Source of the DNA: Bifidobacterium sp. B4142
GTDB taxonomy: Bacteria; Actinomycetota; Actinomycetes; Actinomycetales; Bifidobacteriaceae
Direction: 5' to 3'
Length of the DNA: 64,000 nucleotides
Assembly: GCF_026537325.1 (NCBI RefSeq)
Contig: NZ_JAFNMJ010000002.1
Coordinates: 326,685-390,684 of the forward strand
Below are positions 1 to 9,916 of this stretch, one piece after another. The translations under genes and the position numbers were made by a program. How positions within the stretch are numbered: the stretch's first letter is position 1; each line of letters starts with the position of its first letter. The notes below the pieces were generated by a model that did no database searches, was not told the DNA's origin, and was given only the letters and a program-made list of their open reading frames with translations.

Positions 1-847
1 GGGATTCTACAGGGGTCTGGGTCTGGAGGATGTCGAGGGCGTGCTGCGCGAGATCGACAAGCTGGACAAGATCGGCCCTGACGAGGTGGCCAGCCTGCTG
101 GTCAGTGAGTGCGGTGCCAACCAGGACCAGGCCAGGGCCTGCCTGGATCTGGCTGAGCTGACTGCCGACGATGGCGAGCAGCTGCGCCAGCGGTTCGACG
201 CCCTGGTCGACAAGGTTGGCATCGACAAGCAGTCTTCTTCATACTCCTTGGCCATTGAGGGGCTGGAGACGCTGGCCATGATCATCGACGAGGCTGCACG
301 CATCCGGCCGGGCTCTGTCATCGCCGACCTGAAGATCGCCCGCGGCTTGGACTACTACACCGGCTCTGTTTATGAGACTCTCCTTGAGGGGGCGCAGTCC
401 CTGGGATCCATCTGCTCCGGCGGCCGTTATGACAACCTGGCCAGCCAGGGCAATCGCACCTACCCGGGTGTGGGGCTGTCCATCGGGCTTTCGCGCCTGC
501 TCTCCTACCTGTTGGCCCAGGGGGTTCAGGCCTCTCGGGTCTCCCCAGCGGCGGTCATGGTCGCTGTTTGGGACGAGGAGGATCGCACCGTCAGCAACCA
601 TATCGCCCAGGACCTGCGTGCCAGGGGGATCGCCGCTGACGTGGCACCGACCGCAGCCAAGATCGGCAAGCAGATCCGCTATGCCGACCACCTGGGCATC
701 CCCTATGTCTGGTTCCCCGCCAAGGAGGGCCAGCAGGAGGGTGACCAGGTCAAGAACATCATTACCGGTGAACAGATTCCGACTGACCTGGTGTCGTGGA
801 CGCCGGATAGCCTGTATGCCCGGCAGAGTGTGGAATACCAGGCCTGA
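1..847 (+). CDS. hisS: Histidyl-tRNA synthetase, C-terminal part (5' end cut by window)
   Basis: Class II histidyl-tRNA synthetase, charging tRNA-His in the cytoplasm. The reading frame is already open at base 2, so only the last 281 residues or so are here. The histidine-binding motif LDYYTGSVYE (codons near 345-375) and the motif 3 segment GLSIGLSRLL (codons near 473-502) are visible. They are followed by the C-terminal anticodon-binding domain, with the typical strand pattern around AVMVAVWDEED. The stop TGA lies 39 bases before the aspS start, so hisS-aspS are probably co-transcribed, an arrangement common in bacteria. The product is clear; the start lies outside the window. Confidence 0.93.
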   Translation, partial: GFYRGLGLEDVEGVLREIDKLDKIGPDEVASLLVSECGANQDQARACLDLAELTADDGEQLRQRFDALVDKVGIDKQSSSYSLAIEGLETLAMIIDEAARIRPGSVIADLKIARGLDYYTGSVYETLLEGAQSLGSICSGGRYDNLASQGNRTYPGVGLSIGLSRLLSYLLAQGVQASRVSPAAVMVAVWDEEDRTVSNHIAQDLRARGIAADVAPTAAKIGKQIRYADHLGIPYVWFPAKEGQQEGDQVKNIITGEQIPTDLVSWTPDSLYARQSVEYQA

Positions 848-886
848 CGCACGGGCAGGCCGAGCATTATGGAGGTACAGGAAAGC

Positions 887-2689
887 ATGGGCCAGTCGGC
901 TTACAGAACCAGCTACGCCACGGATGTCACTGAAGATATGGTCGGTCGCCAGGTCACGGTGGCCGGTTGGGTGGATCGCCGCCGTGATCACGGAGGTGTG
1001 GCCTTCATCGACCTGCGTGACCGCTCCGGTCTGGTGCAGATCGTCATCTATGACGAGGAAGAGGCCCGGCCCCTGCGCAGCGAGTACGTGATCCAGGTCA
1101 CCGGCAAGGTTCGCGAACGTCCCGAGGGCAATGACAACGAGCACCTGTCCACCGGGCACATCGAGATCGTGGCCGACAAGATCGAGGTTCTGGCCAAGTC
1201 GGCCGCCCTGCCCTTCCAGGTGTCCACAGCCCTGGAGAACGAGGCCGAGAACAAGCTGCCCGGCGAGGATGTGCGGCTGCGCTACCGTTATCTGGACCTG
1301 CGCCGCCCCTCCATGCAGCGCAACATCCGCCTGAGGGCCGCCATGAACCGTGCCGCCCGTGCCGCCCTGGACAAGATGGACTTCTGCGAGATCGAGACGC
1401 CAACCCTGATCAAGTCCACGCCCGAGGGTGCCCGCGACTTCCTGGTCCCGGCCCGCCTGGTGCCCGGATCCTGGTATGCCCTGCCGCAGTCCCCCCAGCT
1501 ACTCAAGCAGATGCTGATGGTGGGTGGCTTCGAGCGTTACTACCAGATCGCCCGCTGCTACCGCGACGAAGACTTCCGCGCCGACAGGCAGCCCGAGTTC
1601 ACCCAGCTGGACATCGAGATGAGCTTTGCCTCCCAGGAGGACGTAATGGCCATGGCCGAGCAGGTCATTGCCGAGGTCTGGAAGGCTGCAGGATTTGAGG
1701 TCACCTTGCCCATCCCCAGGATCAGCTGGCAGGAGGCCATGGACAAGTACGGCTCCGACAAGCCCGACCTGCGCTTCGGCAACCCCATCGTCGAACTGAC
1801 CGACTACTTCAAGGACACCCCCTTCCGGGTCTTCCAGGCCCCCTACGTGGGCGCCGTGGTCTACCAGGGTGCGGCCAACCTGCCCCGCAGGCAGTTCGAT
1901 GCCTGGCAGGAATGGGCCCGCCAGCGGGGTGCCAAGGGCTTGGCCTACGTCCAGTTCACCGGCGAGGGCACCCTCAAGGGACCCGTGGCCAAGAACCTGT
2001 CTGATGCCGAGCGTCAGGGCCTCAAGGAGGCTGTGGGTGCTTCGGATGGCGATGCCGTCTTCTTCGCAGCCGGTCCCCGCGAGGCCTCGCAGACCCTGCT
2101 GGGTGCGGCCCGTGTGGAGATCGCCCGTCGCCAGGGACTGCTCAAGCCCGACGAATTCGCTCTGACCTGGGTGGTGGACTTCCCGCTCTTCAAGCCCACC
2201 GACGACCCGGATGACGACGATGTGGCCGTGGGCCATTCCAAGTGGACCTCCATGCATCACCCCTTCACCATGCCCTCGGCCGACTGGATCGACCGCTTCG
2301 ACAAGGATCCCGAGCGCGCCATGAGCGACTCCTACGACATCGTCTGCAACGGTGAGGAGATGGGCGGCGGCTCGGTGCGTATCCACCGCGACGACATCCA
2401 GGACCGAATCTTCAAGGTGCTGGGTATCGGCCCCGAGGAGGCCCAGGAGAAGTTCGGCTTCCTGCTGGATGCCTTCAAGTACGGCGCTCCGCCCCACGCG
2501 GGCATCGCCTTCGGCTGGGACAGGACCGCCCAGATTCTGACGGGAGCCGACTCCATCCGCGATGTCATCGCCTTCCCCAAGTCCGGTGGCGGCCAGGATC
2601 CCATGACCGGTGCCCCTGCGCCCATTTCCGACCAGCAACGCGCCGAGACCGGCGTGGACTGGGAGCCGGATCAGGAGGATGCCGACTGA
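887..2689 (+). CDS. aspS: Aspartyl-tRNA synthetase, probably non-discriminating (AspRS)
   Basis: Class II aspartyl-tRNA synthetase of 600 residues, the usual bacterial length. It has an N-terminal OB-fold anticodon-binding domain (1-110), the catalytic core with motif 2 ([15 protein letters not shown]), an inserted GAD domain in the middle, and motif 3 (GIAFGWDR) near the end. The start at 887 has GGAGG 11 bases upstream; an in-frame ATG at 869 lies before that site and is less likely. The anticodon-binding domain reads RRRDHGG (H35) and RPEG (G81). These residues mark the non-discriminating AspRS forms that also aspartylate tRNA-Asn; discriminating enzymes have other residues there. If so, the cell needs GatCAB to finish Asn-tRNA. 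Followed by a terminator. Confidence 0.96.
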   Translation: MGQSAYRTSYATDVTEDMVGRQVTVAGWVDRRRDHGGVAFIDLRDRSGLVQIVIYDEEEARPLRSEYVIQVTGKVRERPEGNDNEHLSTGHIEIVADKIEVLAKSAALPFQVSTALENEAENKLPGEDVRLRYRYLDLRRPSMQRNIRLRAAMNRAARAALDKMDFCEIETPTLIKSTPEGARDFLVPARLVPGSWYALPQSPQLLKQMLMVGGFERYYQIARCYRDEDFRADRQPEFTQLDIEMSFASQEDVMAMAEQVIAEVWKAAGFEVTLPIPRISWQEAMDKYGSDKPDLRFGNPIVELTDYFKDTPFRVFQAPYVGAVVYQGAANLPRRQFDAWQEWARQRGAKGLAYVQFTGEGTLKGPVAKNLSDAERQGLKEAVGASDGDAVFFAAGPREASQTLLGAARVEIARRQGLLKPDEFALTWVVDFPLFKPTDDPDDDDVAVGHSKWTSMHHPFTMPSADWIDRFDKDPERAMSDSYDIVCNGEEMGGGSVRIHRDDIQDRIFKVLGIGPEEAQEKFGFLLDAFKYGAPPHAGIAFGWDRTAQILTGADSIRDVIAFPKSGGGQDPMTGAPAPISDQQRAETGVDWEPDQEDAD

Positions 2690-2719
2690 GCGCACTTCGT
2701 CACTGATCGACGAGAGACT

Positions 2720-2765
2720 ATAAGGGCTGGAATCCTGCGGGAGACCGGCCCTTATTGTTTTTGTC
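2720..2765 (+). terminator. Intrinsic terminator after aspS
   Basis: An 8-bp perfect stem (ATAAGGGC at 2720-2727 with GCCCTTAT at 2748-2755) is followed by TGTTTTTG. It closes the hisS-aspS unit. Confidence 0.8.
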
Positions 2766-2873
2766 CTTCTATGCATTGGCGGGTCAATCGGTCGCGCTTG
2801 GCCAGGGGCTCCGCTTTTCATGAGAACCGTTTCTATGGCCGTTCTGCAACAAAGGATGAGTAAACTGCCCAAT

Positions 2874-3689
<816 letters not shown>

Positions 3690-3711
3690 AGCAGGAGGGA
3701 AGCGTATCCGC

Positions 3712-4563
3712 ATGAATGCAAGCATGCATGGCATGGGCCGGCCGTTGAAACGGCTGGCCAGGAATCTGACCGCAATCCTGTGCGCACTGGGTTGTCTGGT
3801 CTCACTGGCGGCTTGCGGCTCCGACAAGGAGGCAGGCAAGATCCGGGTGGGCATCAAGTTCGACCAGCCTGGTCTGGGCTTCAAGAAGGCCGGGACCTAT
3901 GTGGGCTTCGACGTGGACGTGGCAACCTACATCGCCGACAAGCTGGGGTACAGCGCCGACGACATCGTCTGGAAGGAGGCCCCCTCCAAGCAGCGGGAGG
4001 CCATGCTCCAGAACGGCGACGTGGACATGATCCTGGCCTCCTACTCCATAACGGACGAGCGCAAGCGGGCGGTCTCCTTCGCCGGACCATACATCGTGGC
4101 CGGCCAGGACCTGCTGGTGCGCAAGGAGGACCATCAGATCCGCGGCCCCGAGGACCTCAACGGCAAGCGCCTGTGCTCCGTGACCGGATCCACCTCGGCC
4201 GTCACTGTCAAGAAAAAGTTTGCCAAGGAGGTCCAGCTGATGGAGCAGCCCGGCTATGCCGAATGCGCCACGGCCCTCTTCTCAGGCATCGTCGATGCGG
4301 TCACCACTGACGACATCATCCTGGCCGGGCTGGCCTCCGCCTCCCGTGGAAGGTTGCGGTTGGTGGGCAAACCCTTCACCCAGGAGTACTACGGCGTAGG
4401 CATCAAGAAGGGGAATACCAAGCTGGCCCACAAGATCAACGCGGCCCTGGCCGACATGGAGGCCAACGGCTCCTGGCAGCGGGCGCTGGAGAACAACACC
4501 CGGGGCACCCACTACAAACCCGACCCGCGATTCAACCCGCCCAAGCCAACGGAAGGAGAGTGA
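3712..4563 (+). CDS. gluB: Glutamate-binding lipoprotein of ABC transporter, GluB-like
   Basis: Extracellular solute-binding protein, family 3 (polar amino acids), 283 residues. The N-terminus is a lipoprotein signal: basic residues, a hydrophobic stretch and the lipobox SLAAC with Cys35, so the protein is membrane-anchored. The conserved substrate-site stretches VGFDVDVATYIADKLGY and RAVSFAGPYIVAGQDLLVRK are present. The start at 3712 has AGGAGGGA upstream (a GCAGGAGGGAAG block). It sits 22 bases after the ATPase gene and 1 base before the first permease gene, so it belongs to the same operon. Glutamate is the likely ligand by operon similarity; glutamine or aspartate cannot be excluded. Confidence 0.87.
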   Translation: MNASMHGMGRPLKRLARNLTAILCALGCLVSLAACGSDKEAGKIRVGIKFDQPGLGFKKAGTYVGFDVDVATYIADKLGYSADDIVWKEAPSKQREAMLQNGDVDMILASYSITDERKRAVSFAGPYIVAGQDLLVRKEDHQIRGPEDLNGKRLCSVTGSTSAVTVKKKFAKEVQLMEQPGYAECATALFSGIVDAVTTDDIILAGLASASRGRLRLVGKPFTQEYYGVGIKKGNTKLAHKINAALADMEANGSWQRALENNTRGTHYKPDPRFNPPKPTEGE

Positions 4564-4564
4564 G

Positions 4565-5242
4565 ATGTCAACCATCATCGAACTGTTTTCCGACTACGAC
4601 ATCCCGGCGGCCTTCTGGGTCAACATCCAACTGACCCTCTGGTCGGCCCTCTTCTCGCTGATTCTGGGCATCATCCTGGTGATCATGCGTATCTCGCCCA
4701 TCTCCTCCCTGAGGGCCGTCGGCCGAGGGTATGTGGAGTTCTTCCAGAACATGCCTCTGACCATCATCATGGTCTTCATGGTCCTGGGGGCCTTCGCCCA
4801 GCTCAAGATCAGCTTCTCGCCGGAATTCTCCGTCAACTTCTTCTGGCTGGCGGTGACGGGCCTGTCCCTGTATACGGCGGCCTTCGTCTGCGAGTCCCTG
4901 CGCTCGGGCATCAACACGGTTCCTCTGGGCCAGGCCGAGGCGGCCCGCGCTCTGGGGTTGAGCTTCTTCCAGTCGGCCTCGCAGATCATTCTGCCCCAGG
5001 CCTTCCGCGGGTCGGTGGCGCCCCTGGGCAACACCTTCATCGCCCTGCTGAAGAACTCCACCGTGGCTGCAGCCGCTTCCGTGGCCTCCGAGAGCTCCTC
5101 CCTGATGAGCGAGATGATCGAGTTCCACGCCAACGCCATTGTGGCCATCTTCCTGATTTTCGCCCTGGGATACGTGATTCTGGTTCTGCCCATCGGAGCC
5201 TTGACCACGTACCTGTCCAACAAGCTGGCAGTGAGGAGGTGA
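4565..5242 (+). CDS. gluC: Amino-acid ABC transporter permease, GluC-like
   Basis: Membrane permease of the HisM/GlnP family, 225 residues, with about five hydrophobic helices. It has the cytoplasmic EAA loop (GQAEAARALGLSFFQSASQIILPQA) that docks on the ATPase. The gene starts 1 base after the binding-protein gene, preceded by GGAAGGAGAG that overlaps that gene's end, which indicates tight translational coupling. It pairs with the next permease to form a heterodimeric channel. Confidence 0.87.
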   Translation: MSTIIELFSDYDIPAAFWVNIQLTLWSALFSLILGIILVIMRISPISSLRAVGRGYVEFFQNMPLTIIMVFMVLGAFAQLKISFSPEFSVNFFWLAVTGLSLYTAAFVCESLRSGINTVPLGQAEAARALGLSFFQSASQIILPQAFRGSVAPLGNTFIALLKNSTVAAAASVASESSSLMSEMIEFHANAIVAIFLIFALGYVILVLPIGALTTYLSNKLAVRR

Positions 5243-5248
5243 GCGGCC

Positions 5249-6412
5249 ATGGCACAGGACAATGAGAGCTCGCTGCTCTTCGATCAACCCGGCCCCAAGG
5301 GCCGGCGCACCATACGAATCGCCAACTGGATAGCCGCCGTCATCTTCGCCATCGTGGTCATCCTGGTGCTGATGAGGCTGCACAACCCTCCGGACGGTGA
5401 GAACCAGCTGAGCTGGGAACTCTGGCGCCCGGCCCTGGACTACGAAGCCTGGTCGGACTTCTACCTGCCCGGGCTCTGGCTGACCATCAAGGCCTCGGTT
5501 GTTGCCGTGATAGGCTCGGTCATCTTCGGATTCGTCTTCGGCATCGGCCGTCTGCTGCCCAACGGGCTGGTAAGGGCAGTCTCAGGCGTCATAGTGGAGT
5601 TCTGCCGGGCCGTCCCGGTGCTGATGATGATGATCTTTTTCTGGCGCTGGTTCGCCTTTGCTGGAATCAGCCAGGCCTCCTACTGGGCCGTCGTGCTGGG
5701 CCTGATCCTCTACAACGGCTCCGTGGTGGCTGAGCTGATCCGTTCGGGCGTGGGCAACCTGCCCAATGGCCAGCGCGAGGCCTCTCTGGCCCTGGGGTTG
5801 ACCAGGACCCAGTCCCTGATGCAGATCGAGGTTCCCCAGGCCGTCTATGCCATGTTGCCGGCGGCCGTGACCCAGCTGGTCGTGGTCCTCAAGGATACGG
5901 CTCTGGGCTCCATCATCATGTACACGGATCTGCTGCAGGAGTCCCGTCGTCTGGGCTCCATGTACTTCAACATCCTGCAGACCCTGGTGGTGGCCTCGGT
6001 GGTCTACTTCTTCGTCTGCTTCCTGCTGTCCTACTTCGCCCGCTGGCTGCCCAAGAAGATGCAGGAGCGCACCGCCGCCCCCGCCGACTTCGTGGAGCCG
6101 GCCGCGCCTGTGGCCATCATGGATCCCTCCAATGTCAACCAGATAGCCGTGGCCAAGGAGGTGGATGAGGACCGGTACGGCGGCGCGCCGCTGCAGTACC
6201 ACGCCCACCACCGTGGATCCAACGCCTCCATCCAGCACTGGAGGAAGACCCGCTACATCCAGGGCTATGACAGGACCCAGCCCGACACGCTGGTCGATCC
6301 ACACAAGGCGAGCCTGGAGATTCCGGACTTCCTCAAGCCTAGACGCGGCGGCCGCTCCGACGGCGATCAGAAGGACGAGGGCAAGAAGCAAGAGGGCAAA
6401 GACCAGGACTGA
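5249..6412 (+). CDS. gluD: Amino-acid ABC transporter permease, GluD-like, with long C-terminal tail
   Basis: Second permease of the glutamate-type importer. The transmembrane part (residues about 25-275) has the EAA loop (GQREASLALGLTRTQSLMQIEVPQA) and ends at LPKKMQERT. It is followed by a hydrophilic tail of about 110 residues, rich in charged residues, Pro and Gly and ending in a Lys/Glu/Asp-rich run. Total length is 387 residues; permeases of this family usually have about 220-280. The tail should be cytoplasmic. Start at 5249 has AGGAGG a few bases upstream, 6 bases after gluC. Last gene of the operon. Confidence 0.86.
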   Translation: MAQDNESSLLFDQPGPKGRRTIRIANWIAAVIFAIVVILVLMRLHNPPDGENQLSWELWRPALDYEAWSDFYLPGLWLTIKASVVAVIGSVIFGFVFGIGRLLPNGLVRAVSGVIVEFCRAVPVLMMMIFFWRWFAFAGISQASYWAVVLGLILYNGSVVAELIRSGVGNLPNGQREASLALGLTRTQSLMQIEVPQAVYAMLPAAVTQLVVVLKDTALGSIIMYTDLLQESRRLGSMYFNILQTLVVASVVYFFVCFLLSYFARWLPKKMQERTAAPADFVEPAAPVAIMDPSNVNQIAVAKEVDEDRYGGAPLQYHAHHRGSNASIQHWRKTRYIQGYDRTQPDTLVDPHKASLEIPDFLKPRRGGRSDGDQKDEGKKQEGKDQD

Positions 6413-6440
6413 ACGGTCCTCAGCTCCCATGATCCCAAGC

Positions 6441-6480
6441 CAGTCTCCGGCCGGACTTGTGCGCCTGGCCGGATAGACTG
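6441..6480. other. Long hairpin between gluD and the helicase gene
   Basis: Arms CAGTCTCCGGCC (6441-6452) and GGCCGGATAGACTG (6467-6480) pair over 12 bp with a two-base bulge and a 14-base loop. There is no T-run. It ends six bases before the helicase start at 6487. It could terminate the glu operon, or fold in the helicase leader and hide its start. Confidence 0.55.
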
Positions 6481-6486
6481 GTGGAC

Positions 6487-9090
6487 ATGGTCCAAGAACA
6501 TGCTGATTCCTCAACCGCTCCAACCGGCCAGCCCGCCTCCCTTGGCGACCTGGTTCCCGAGGCGGGAGGCCCTCGCAACCTGACCGAGGATCAGATCTAC
6601 GACCGCTTCTTCTCCTGGGTGGCTTCCCGGGGCATCACCCCCTGGCCGCATCAGGAGGAGGCCGTCCTCTCCTTGGTTTCAGGCGACCATGTGATCCTGT
6701 CAACCCCGACCGGCTCGGGCAAGTCCATGGTGGCCCTGGCTATGCATTTCATCGCCCTATGCACCGGACGGCGCTCCTACTACACGGCCCCCATCAAGGC
6801 CCTGGTCTCAGAGAAATTCTTCGACCTGGTTTCGGTTCTGGGCCGCGACCGTGTTGGCATGATCACCGGCGACACCCACATCAACACGGATGCCCCGGTC
6901 ATCTGCTGCACGGCCGAAATCCTGGCCAACCAGGCCTTGAGGGAGGGTCGCCATGCCGACATCGGGTGTGTGGCCATGGATGAGTTCCACTATTACGGGG
7001 ATCCGGACCGAGGCTGGGCCTGGCAGGTGCCCCTGCTGACCCTTCCCGATGTGCAGTTCCTGCTCATGTCGGCCACCCTTGGCGACGTGGATCAGATCGC
7101 CCAGGACCTCGAACGCAAAACCGGGGTGGGTGTGGACATCGTTGCCGATGCCCCCCGACCGGTGCCACTGGATTACCGTTACGTGGACACCCCCCTGCCT
7201 AGCACCGTGGAGTCCCTGCTGGCCGATGGGGATTCGCCGGTCTATATCGTTCATTTCTCCCAGGATGCCGCCCTGGAGACGGCTCAGGCCCTGTCCAGCA
7301 CGGGGGTCTCCGACCGGGGGCAGCGCGACCGGATCAAGGAGGCCATGGCCGGCACCCACTTCACCACGGCCTTCGGCAAGATTCTGCAGCGGCTGTTGCG
7401 CACCGGGGTCGGGGTTCACCATGCGGGCATGCTGCCAAGATACCGGCGCCTGGTGGAGCAGTTGGCCCAGGATGGCCTTCTGCCGGTCATCTGCGGCACA
7501 GACACCCTGGGGGTCGGCATCAACGTGCCCATTCACACCGTCCTGCTGACCGGACTGACCAAGTTCGACGGCTACAAGATGCGCCGTCTGCGCGCCCGGG
7601 AGTTCCACCAGATCGCCGGTAGGGCCGGACGCATGGGCTTCGATACCAGCGGACTGGTCGTGGCCGAGGCACCCGAATACGAGATAGAGAACGCCAGGGC
7701 CGTGGCCAAGGCGGGCAACGACCCCAAGAAGCTCAAGCGGATCAAACGCAAGAAGCCCCAGGAGGGGTTTGTCACCTGGGGCAAGGGAACTTTCGACAAG
7801 CTGATTGAGGCCCGTCCCGAGACCCTGACGCCGCACCTGAAGATCACCCACGCCATGGTCCTCAACGAGGTTGATCAGGGCGGGGATGCCAGGAGGCGGG
7901 TGGAGGATCTGATCGAGGACTCCCGTCAGACCCCGCAGCAGAAGGAGTATCTGCAGGACCGGGCCGACGAGATCTTCCAGACCCTGACCGATACCGGAGT
8001 CATCGAAACCGAACGGAACCCGGACGGCGGCCTGGACTACTTCACGACCGTGGATCTGCCCGAGGACTTCGCCCTGGACCAGCCCCTTTCGCCCTTCCTG
8101 CTGGCTGCCCTGGAACTACTGGATCCCGAGGATCCTGACTATGACATGAATCTGCTCTCCATGGTCGAGGCCACCCTGGAGGATCCCCGGCAGATACTCA
8201 AGGCCCAGCAGCGGCAGGCCCGAGATGCGGCCATCCAGCAGATGAAGGAGGATGGCCTGGAATATGAGGAACGGATGGAGCGCCTGCAGGAGGTGACCTG
8301 GCCCAAGCCCCTGGAGGAGCTGCTGGGGGAGGCCTTCGACCGCTACCGCCGGGACGTCCCATGGGCCAACGACTATGAGATCCACCCCAAGTCCGTTCTG
8401 CGGGACATGATCGAGACGGCCTCGGACTTCAACGGCTACATCGCCCGCTACGGAATATCCCGGTCGGAGGGGACTCTGCTGCGGTACCTGTCCGATGCCT
8501 ATCGGGCTTTGAGCAGGACGGTTCCCGAAGAGTTCATGGATGAGCGGCTGGAGGACATCCTGGCCTGGCTGGGACTGATCGTGCGTTCGGTGGACTCCAG
8601 CCTGGTGGATGAGTGGGAGGCCGCAGGCAGGGCTGAAAATGGCGAAGTCCCGAGTGGGCTAGATGCCGCCCCGCCCAAGGTGGAAAACCAGGTGGTGGCG
8701 GACCGGCGGGGGCTGACCCTGCTGGTGCGCAACGCCATGTTCCAACGGGTGGAGCTGGTGGCCGCCGACCGCCCGGAGGCCCTGGCCGACCTGGATGCAG
8801 ACTGGGGATACGGTCTGCGGGCCTGGAGCGACGCGCTGGACGACCTCTACGAGGACCATGAGCAGATCCTGACCGATGCCCAGGCCCGGTCCTCGGACTT
8901 CTTCAGCCTGGATGACCGGGACGAGCGTCAGGGGCACACCTGGCGGGTCCAGCAGATCTTCGACGATGTCGAGGGCGAACGCGACTGGGGCATCGCCGGC
9001 ATCGTGGACCTGGATGCCACTCAGGAGAACGGTCAGGTGGTCTTCAGGGAATACCGGGTGGGTCCCATCGAGGAGCTGATGGACATCTAG
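6487..9090 (+). CDS. Ski2-like DEAD/DEAH-box helicase
   Basis: Superfamily 2 helicase of 867 residues. Visible motifs in order: Walker A TPTGSGKS (73-80), motif Ia (TAPIKALVSEKF), Walker B as DEFH, motif III SATLGD, motif IV-V region (GTDTLGVGINVPIHTVLLTGL) and motif VI HQIAGRAGRMG. A long C-terminal part (about residues 400-867) follows; it is helical and acidic, without a domain I can name. The layout matches a helicase common in actinobacteria, related to the RNA helicases Ski2/Mtr4, so RNA unwinding is likely but unproven. The start at 6487 is chosen because the upstream 10 codons lie inside the hairpin; GTG 6481 is an alternative. It converges with the next gene across a 10-base gap. Confidence 0.85.
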   Translation: MVQEHADSSTAPTGQPASLGDLVPEAGGPRNLTEDQIYDRFFSWVASRGITPWPHQEEAVLSLVSGDHVILSTPTGSGKSMVALAMHFIALCTGRRSYYTAPIKALVSEKFFDLVSVLGRDRVGMITGDTHINTDAPVICCTAEILANQALREGRHADIGCVAMDEFHYYGDPDRGWAWQVPLLTLPDVQFLLMSATLGDVDQIAQDLERKTGVGVDIVADAPRPVPLDYRYVDTPLPSTVESLLADGDSPVYIVHFSQDAALETAQALSSTGVSDRGQRDRIKEAMAGTHFTTAFGKILQRLLRTGVGVHHAGMLPRYRRLVEQLAQDGLLPVICGTDTLGVGINVPIHTVLLTGLTKFDGYKMRRLRAREFHQIAGRAGRMGFDTSGLVVAEAPEYEIENARAVAKAGNDPKKLKRIKRKKPQEGFVTWGKGTFDKLIEARPETLTPHLKITHAMVLNEVDQGGDARRRVEDLIEDSRQTPQQKEYLQDRADEIFQTLTDTGVIETERNPDGGLDYFTTVDLPEDFALDQPLSPFLLAALELLDPEDPDYDMNLLSMVEATLEDPRQILKAQQRQARDAAIQQMKEDGLEYEERMERLQEVTWPKPLEELLGEAFDRYRRDVPWANDYEIHPKSVLRDMIETASDFNGYIARYGISRSEGTLLRYLSDAYRALSRTVPEEFMDERLEDILAWLGLIVRSVDSSLVDEWEAAGRAENGEVPSGLDAAPPKVENQVVADRRGLTLLVRNAMFQRVELVAADRPEALADLDADWGYGLRAWSDALDDLYEDHEQILTDAQARSSDFFSLDDRDERQGHTWRVQQIFDDVEGERDWGIAGIVDLDATQENGQVVFREYRVGPIEELMDI

Positions 9091-9100
9091 ACCCGGATCC

Positions 9101-9916
9101 TTAGAGGACCTTGGAAAGGAAGGACTGCAGTCGGGGGCTCTGCGGATGGCCGAAGATCTGCTCGGGCGTGCCCTCTTCCTCGATGATCCCGGCATCGGTG
9201 AAGATCACCCTGGAGGAGACCTCCCGGGCGAAAGCCATCTCGTGGGTGACCAGAATCATGGTCATGCCGCCCTCGGCCAGGGAGCGGATGACTTCAAGAA
9301 CATCGCCCACCATCTCCGGATCCAGGGCCGAGGTGGCCTCGTCAAAGAGCATGATGTCCGGGTGCATGGCCAGTGCGCGGGCGATGGCCACACGCTGCTG
9401 CTGCCCGCCTGACAGGTCCGTGGGCCGAGCGTCCGCCCTCTCTTCCAAGCCGACGATTTCCAGCAGGTCCAGGGCCTGCTGCCGGGCATCCTCCTTGGGG
9501 GTCTTGTGCAGCATACGGGGGGCCAGCATGATGTTGTCGGCCACGCTCATGTTGGGGAAGAGGTTGAAGTGCTGGAAGACCATGCCCACGTGCTCGCGTA
9601 GCTTGTCAATGTTGGTCTTTGGATCGGAAATGTCAATTCCATAGACGCTGATCGTGCCCGAGGTCGGCATCTCAAGGGCGTTGATGCAGCGCAGCAGGGT
9701 GGACTTGCCCGCGCCCGAGGGGCCGATGATGGAAATGACCTCGCCCGGCTTGACCTCCATGTCGATCCCCTTGAGGACCTCAGTGTCGCCGTAGCGCTTG
9801 TGCAGGTCGCGGATGGATACGGCCATCTGGGACTTTCCCTGGCTGAGGCGACTTTGGTTCTGACGGATGCGACGTGTCAGTCGTCCGGTGTCCATGTCCG
9901 GGTCTTCGAAGTTCAT
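9101..9916 (-). CDS. Polar amino-acid ABC transporter ATPase
   Basis: ATP-binding subunit, 271 residues, with Walker A (GPSGAGKST), Q-loop (FQHFNLF), signature [15 protein letters not shown], Walker B ([12 protein letters not shown]) and H-loop (VTHEMAF). The first 30 residues are basic and precede the usual family start ([17 protein letters not shown]), which could be the real start. The ATG at 9916 overlaps the stop of the upstream fused transporter gene by four bases, so translation is probably coupled. Walker B has an Ala after the catalytic Glu (DEAT) where DEPT is usual, a common harmless variant in this family. Together with the fused protein it makes a complete importer. Confidence 0.88.
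   Translation of the reverse strand: MNFEDPDMDTGRLTRRIRQNQSRLSQGKSQMAVSIRDLHKRYGDTEVLKGIDMEVKPGEVISIIGPSGAGKSTLLRCINALEMPTSGTISVYGIDISDPKTNIDKLREHVGMVFQHFNLFPNMSVADNIMLAPRMLHKTPKEDARQQALDLLEIVGLEERADARPTDLSGGQQQRVAIARALAMHPDIMLFDEATSALDPEMVGDVLEVIRSLAEGGMTMILVTHEMAFAREVSSRVIFTDAGIIEEEGTPEQIFGHPQSPRLQSFLSKVL

Noticed and set aside
239-1159. Long antisense open frame over hisS and aspS
   Set aside because: It lies entirely opposite conserved synthetase genes; its length reflects high-GC third codon positions.
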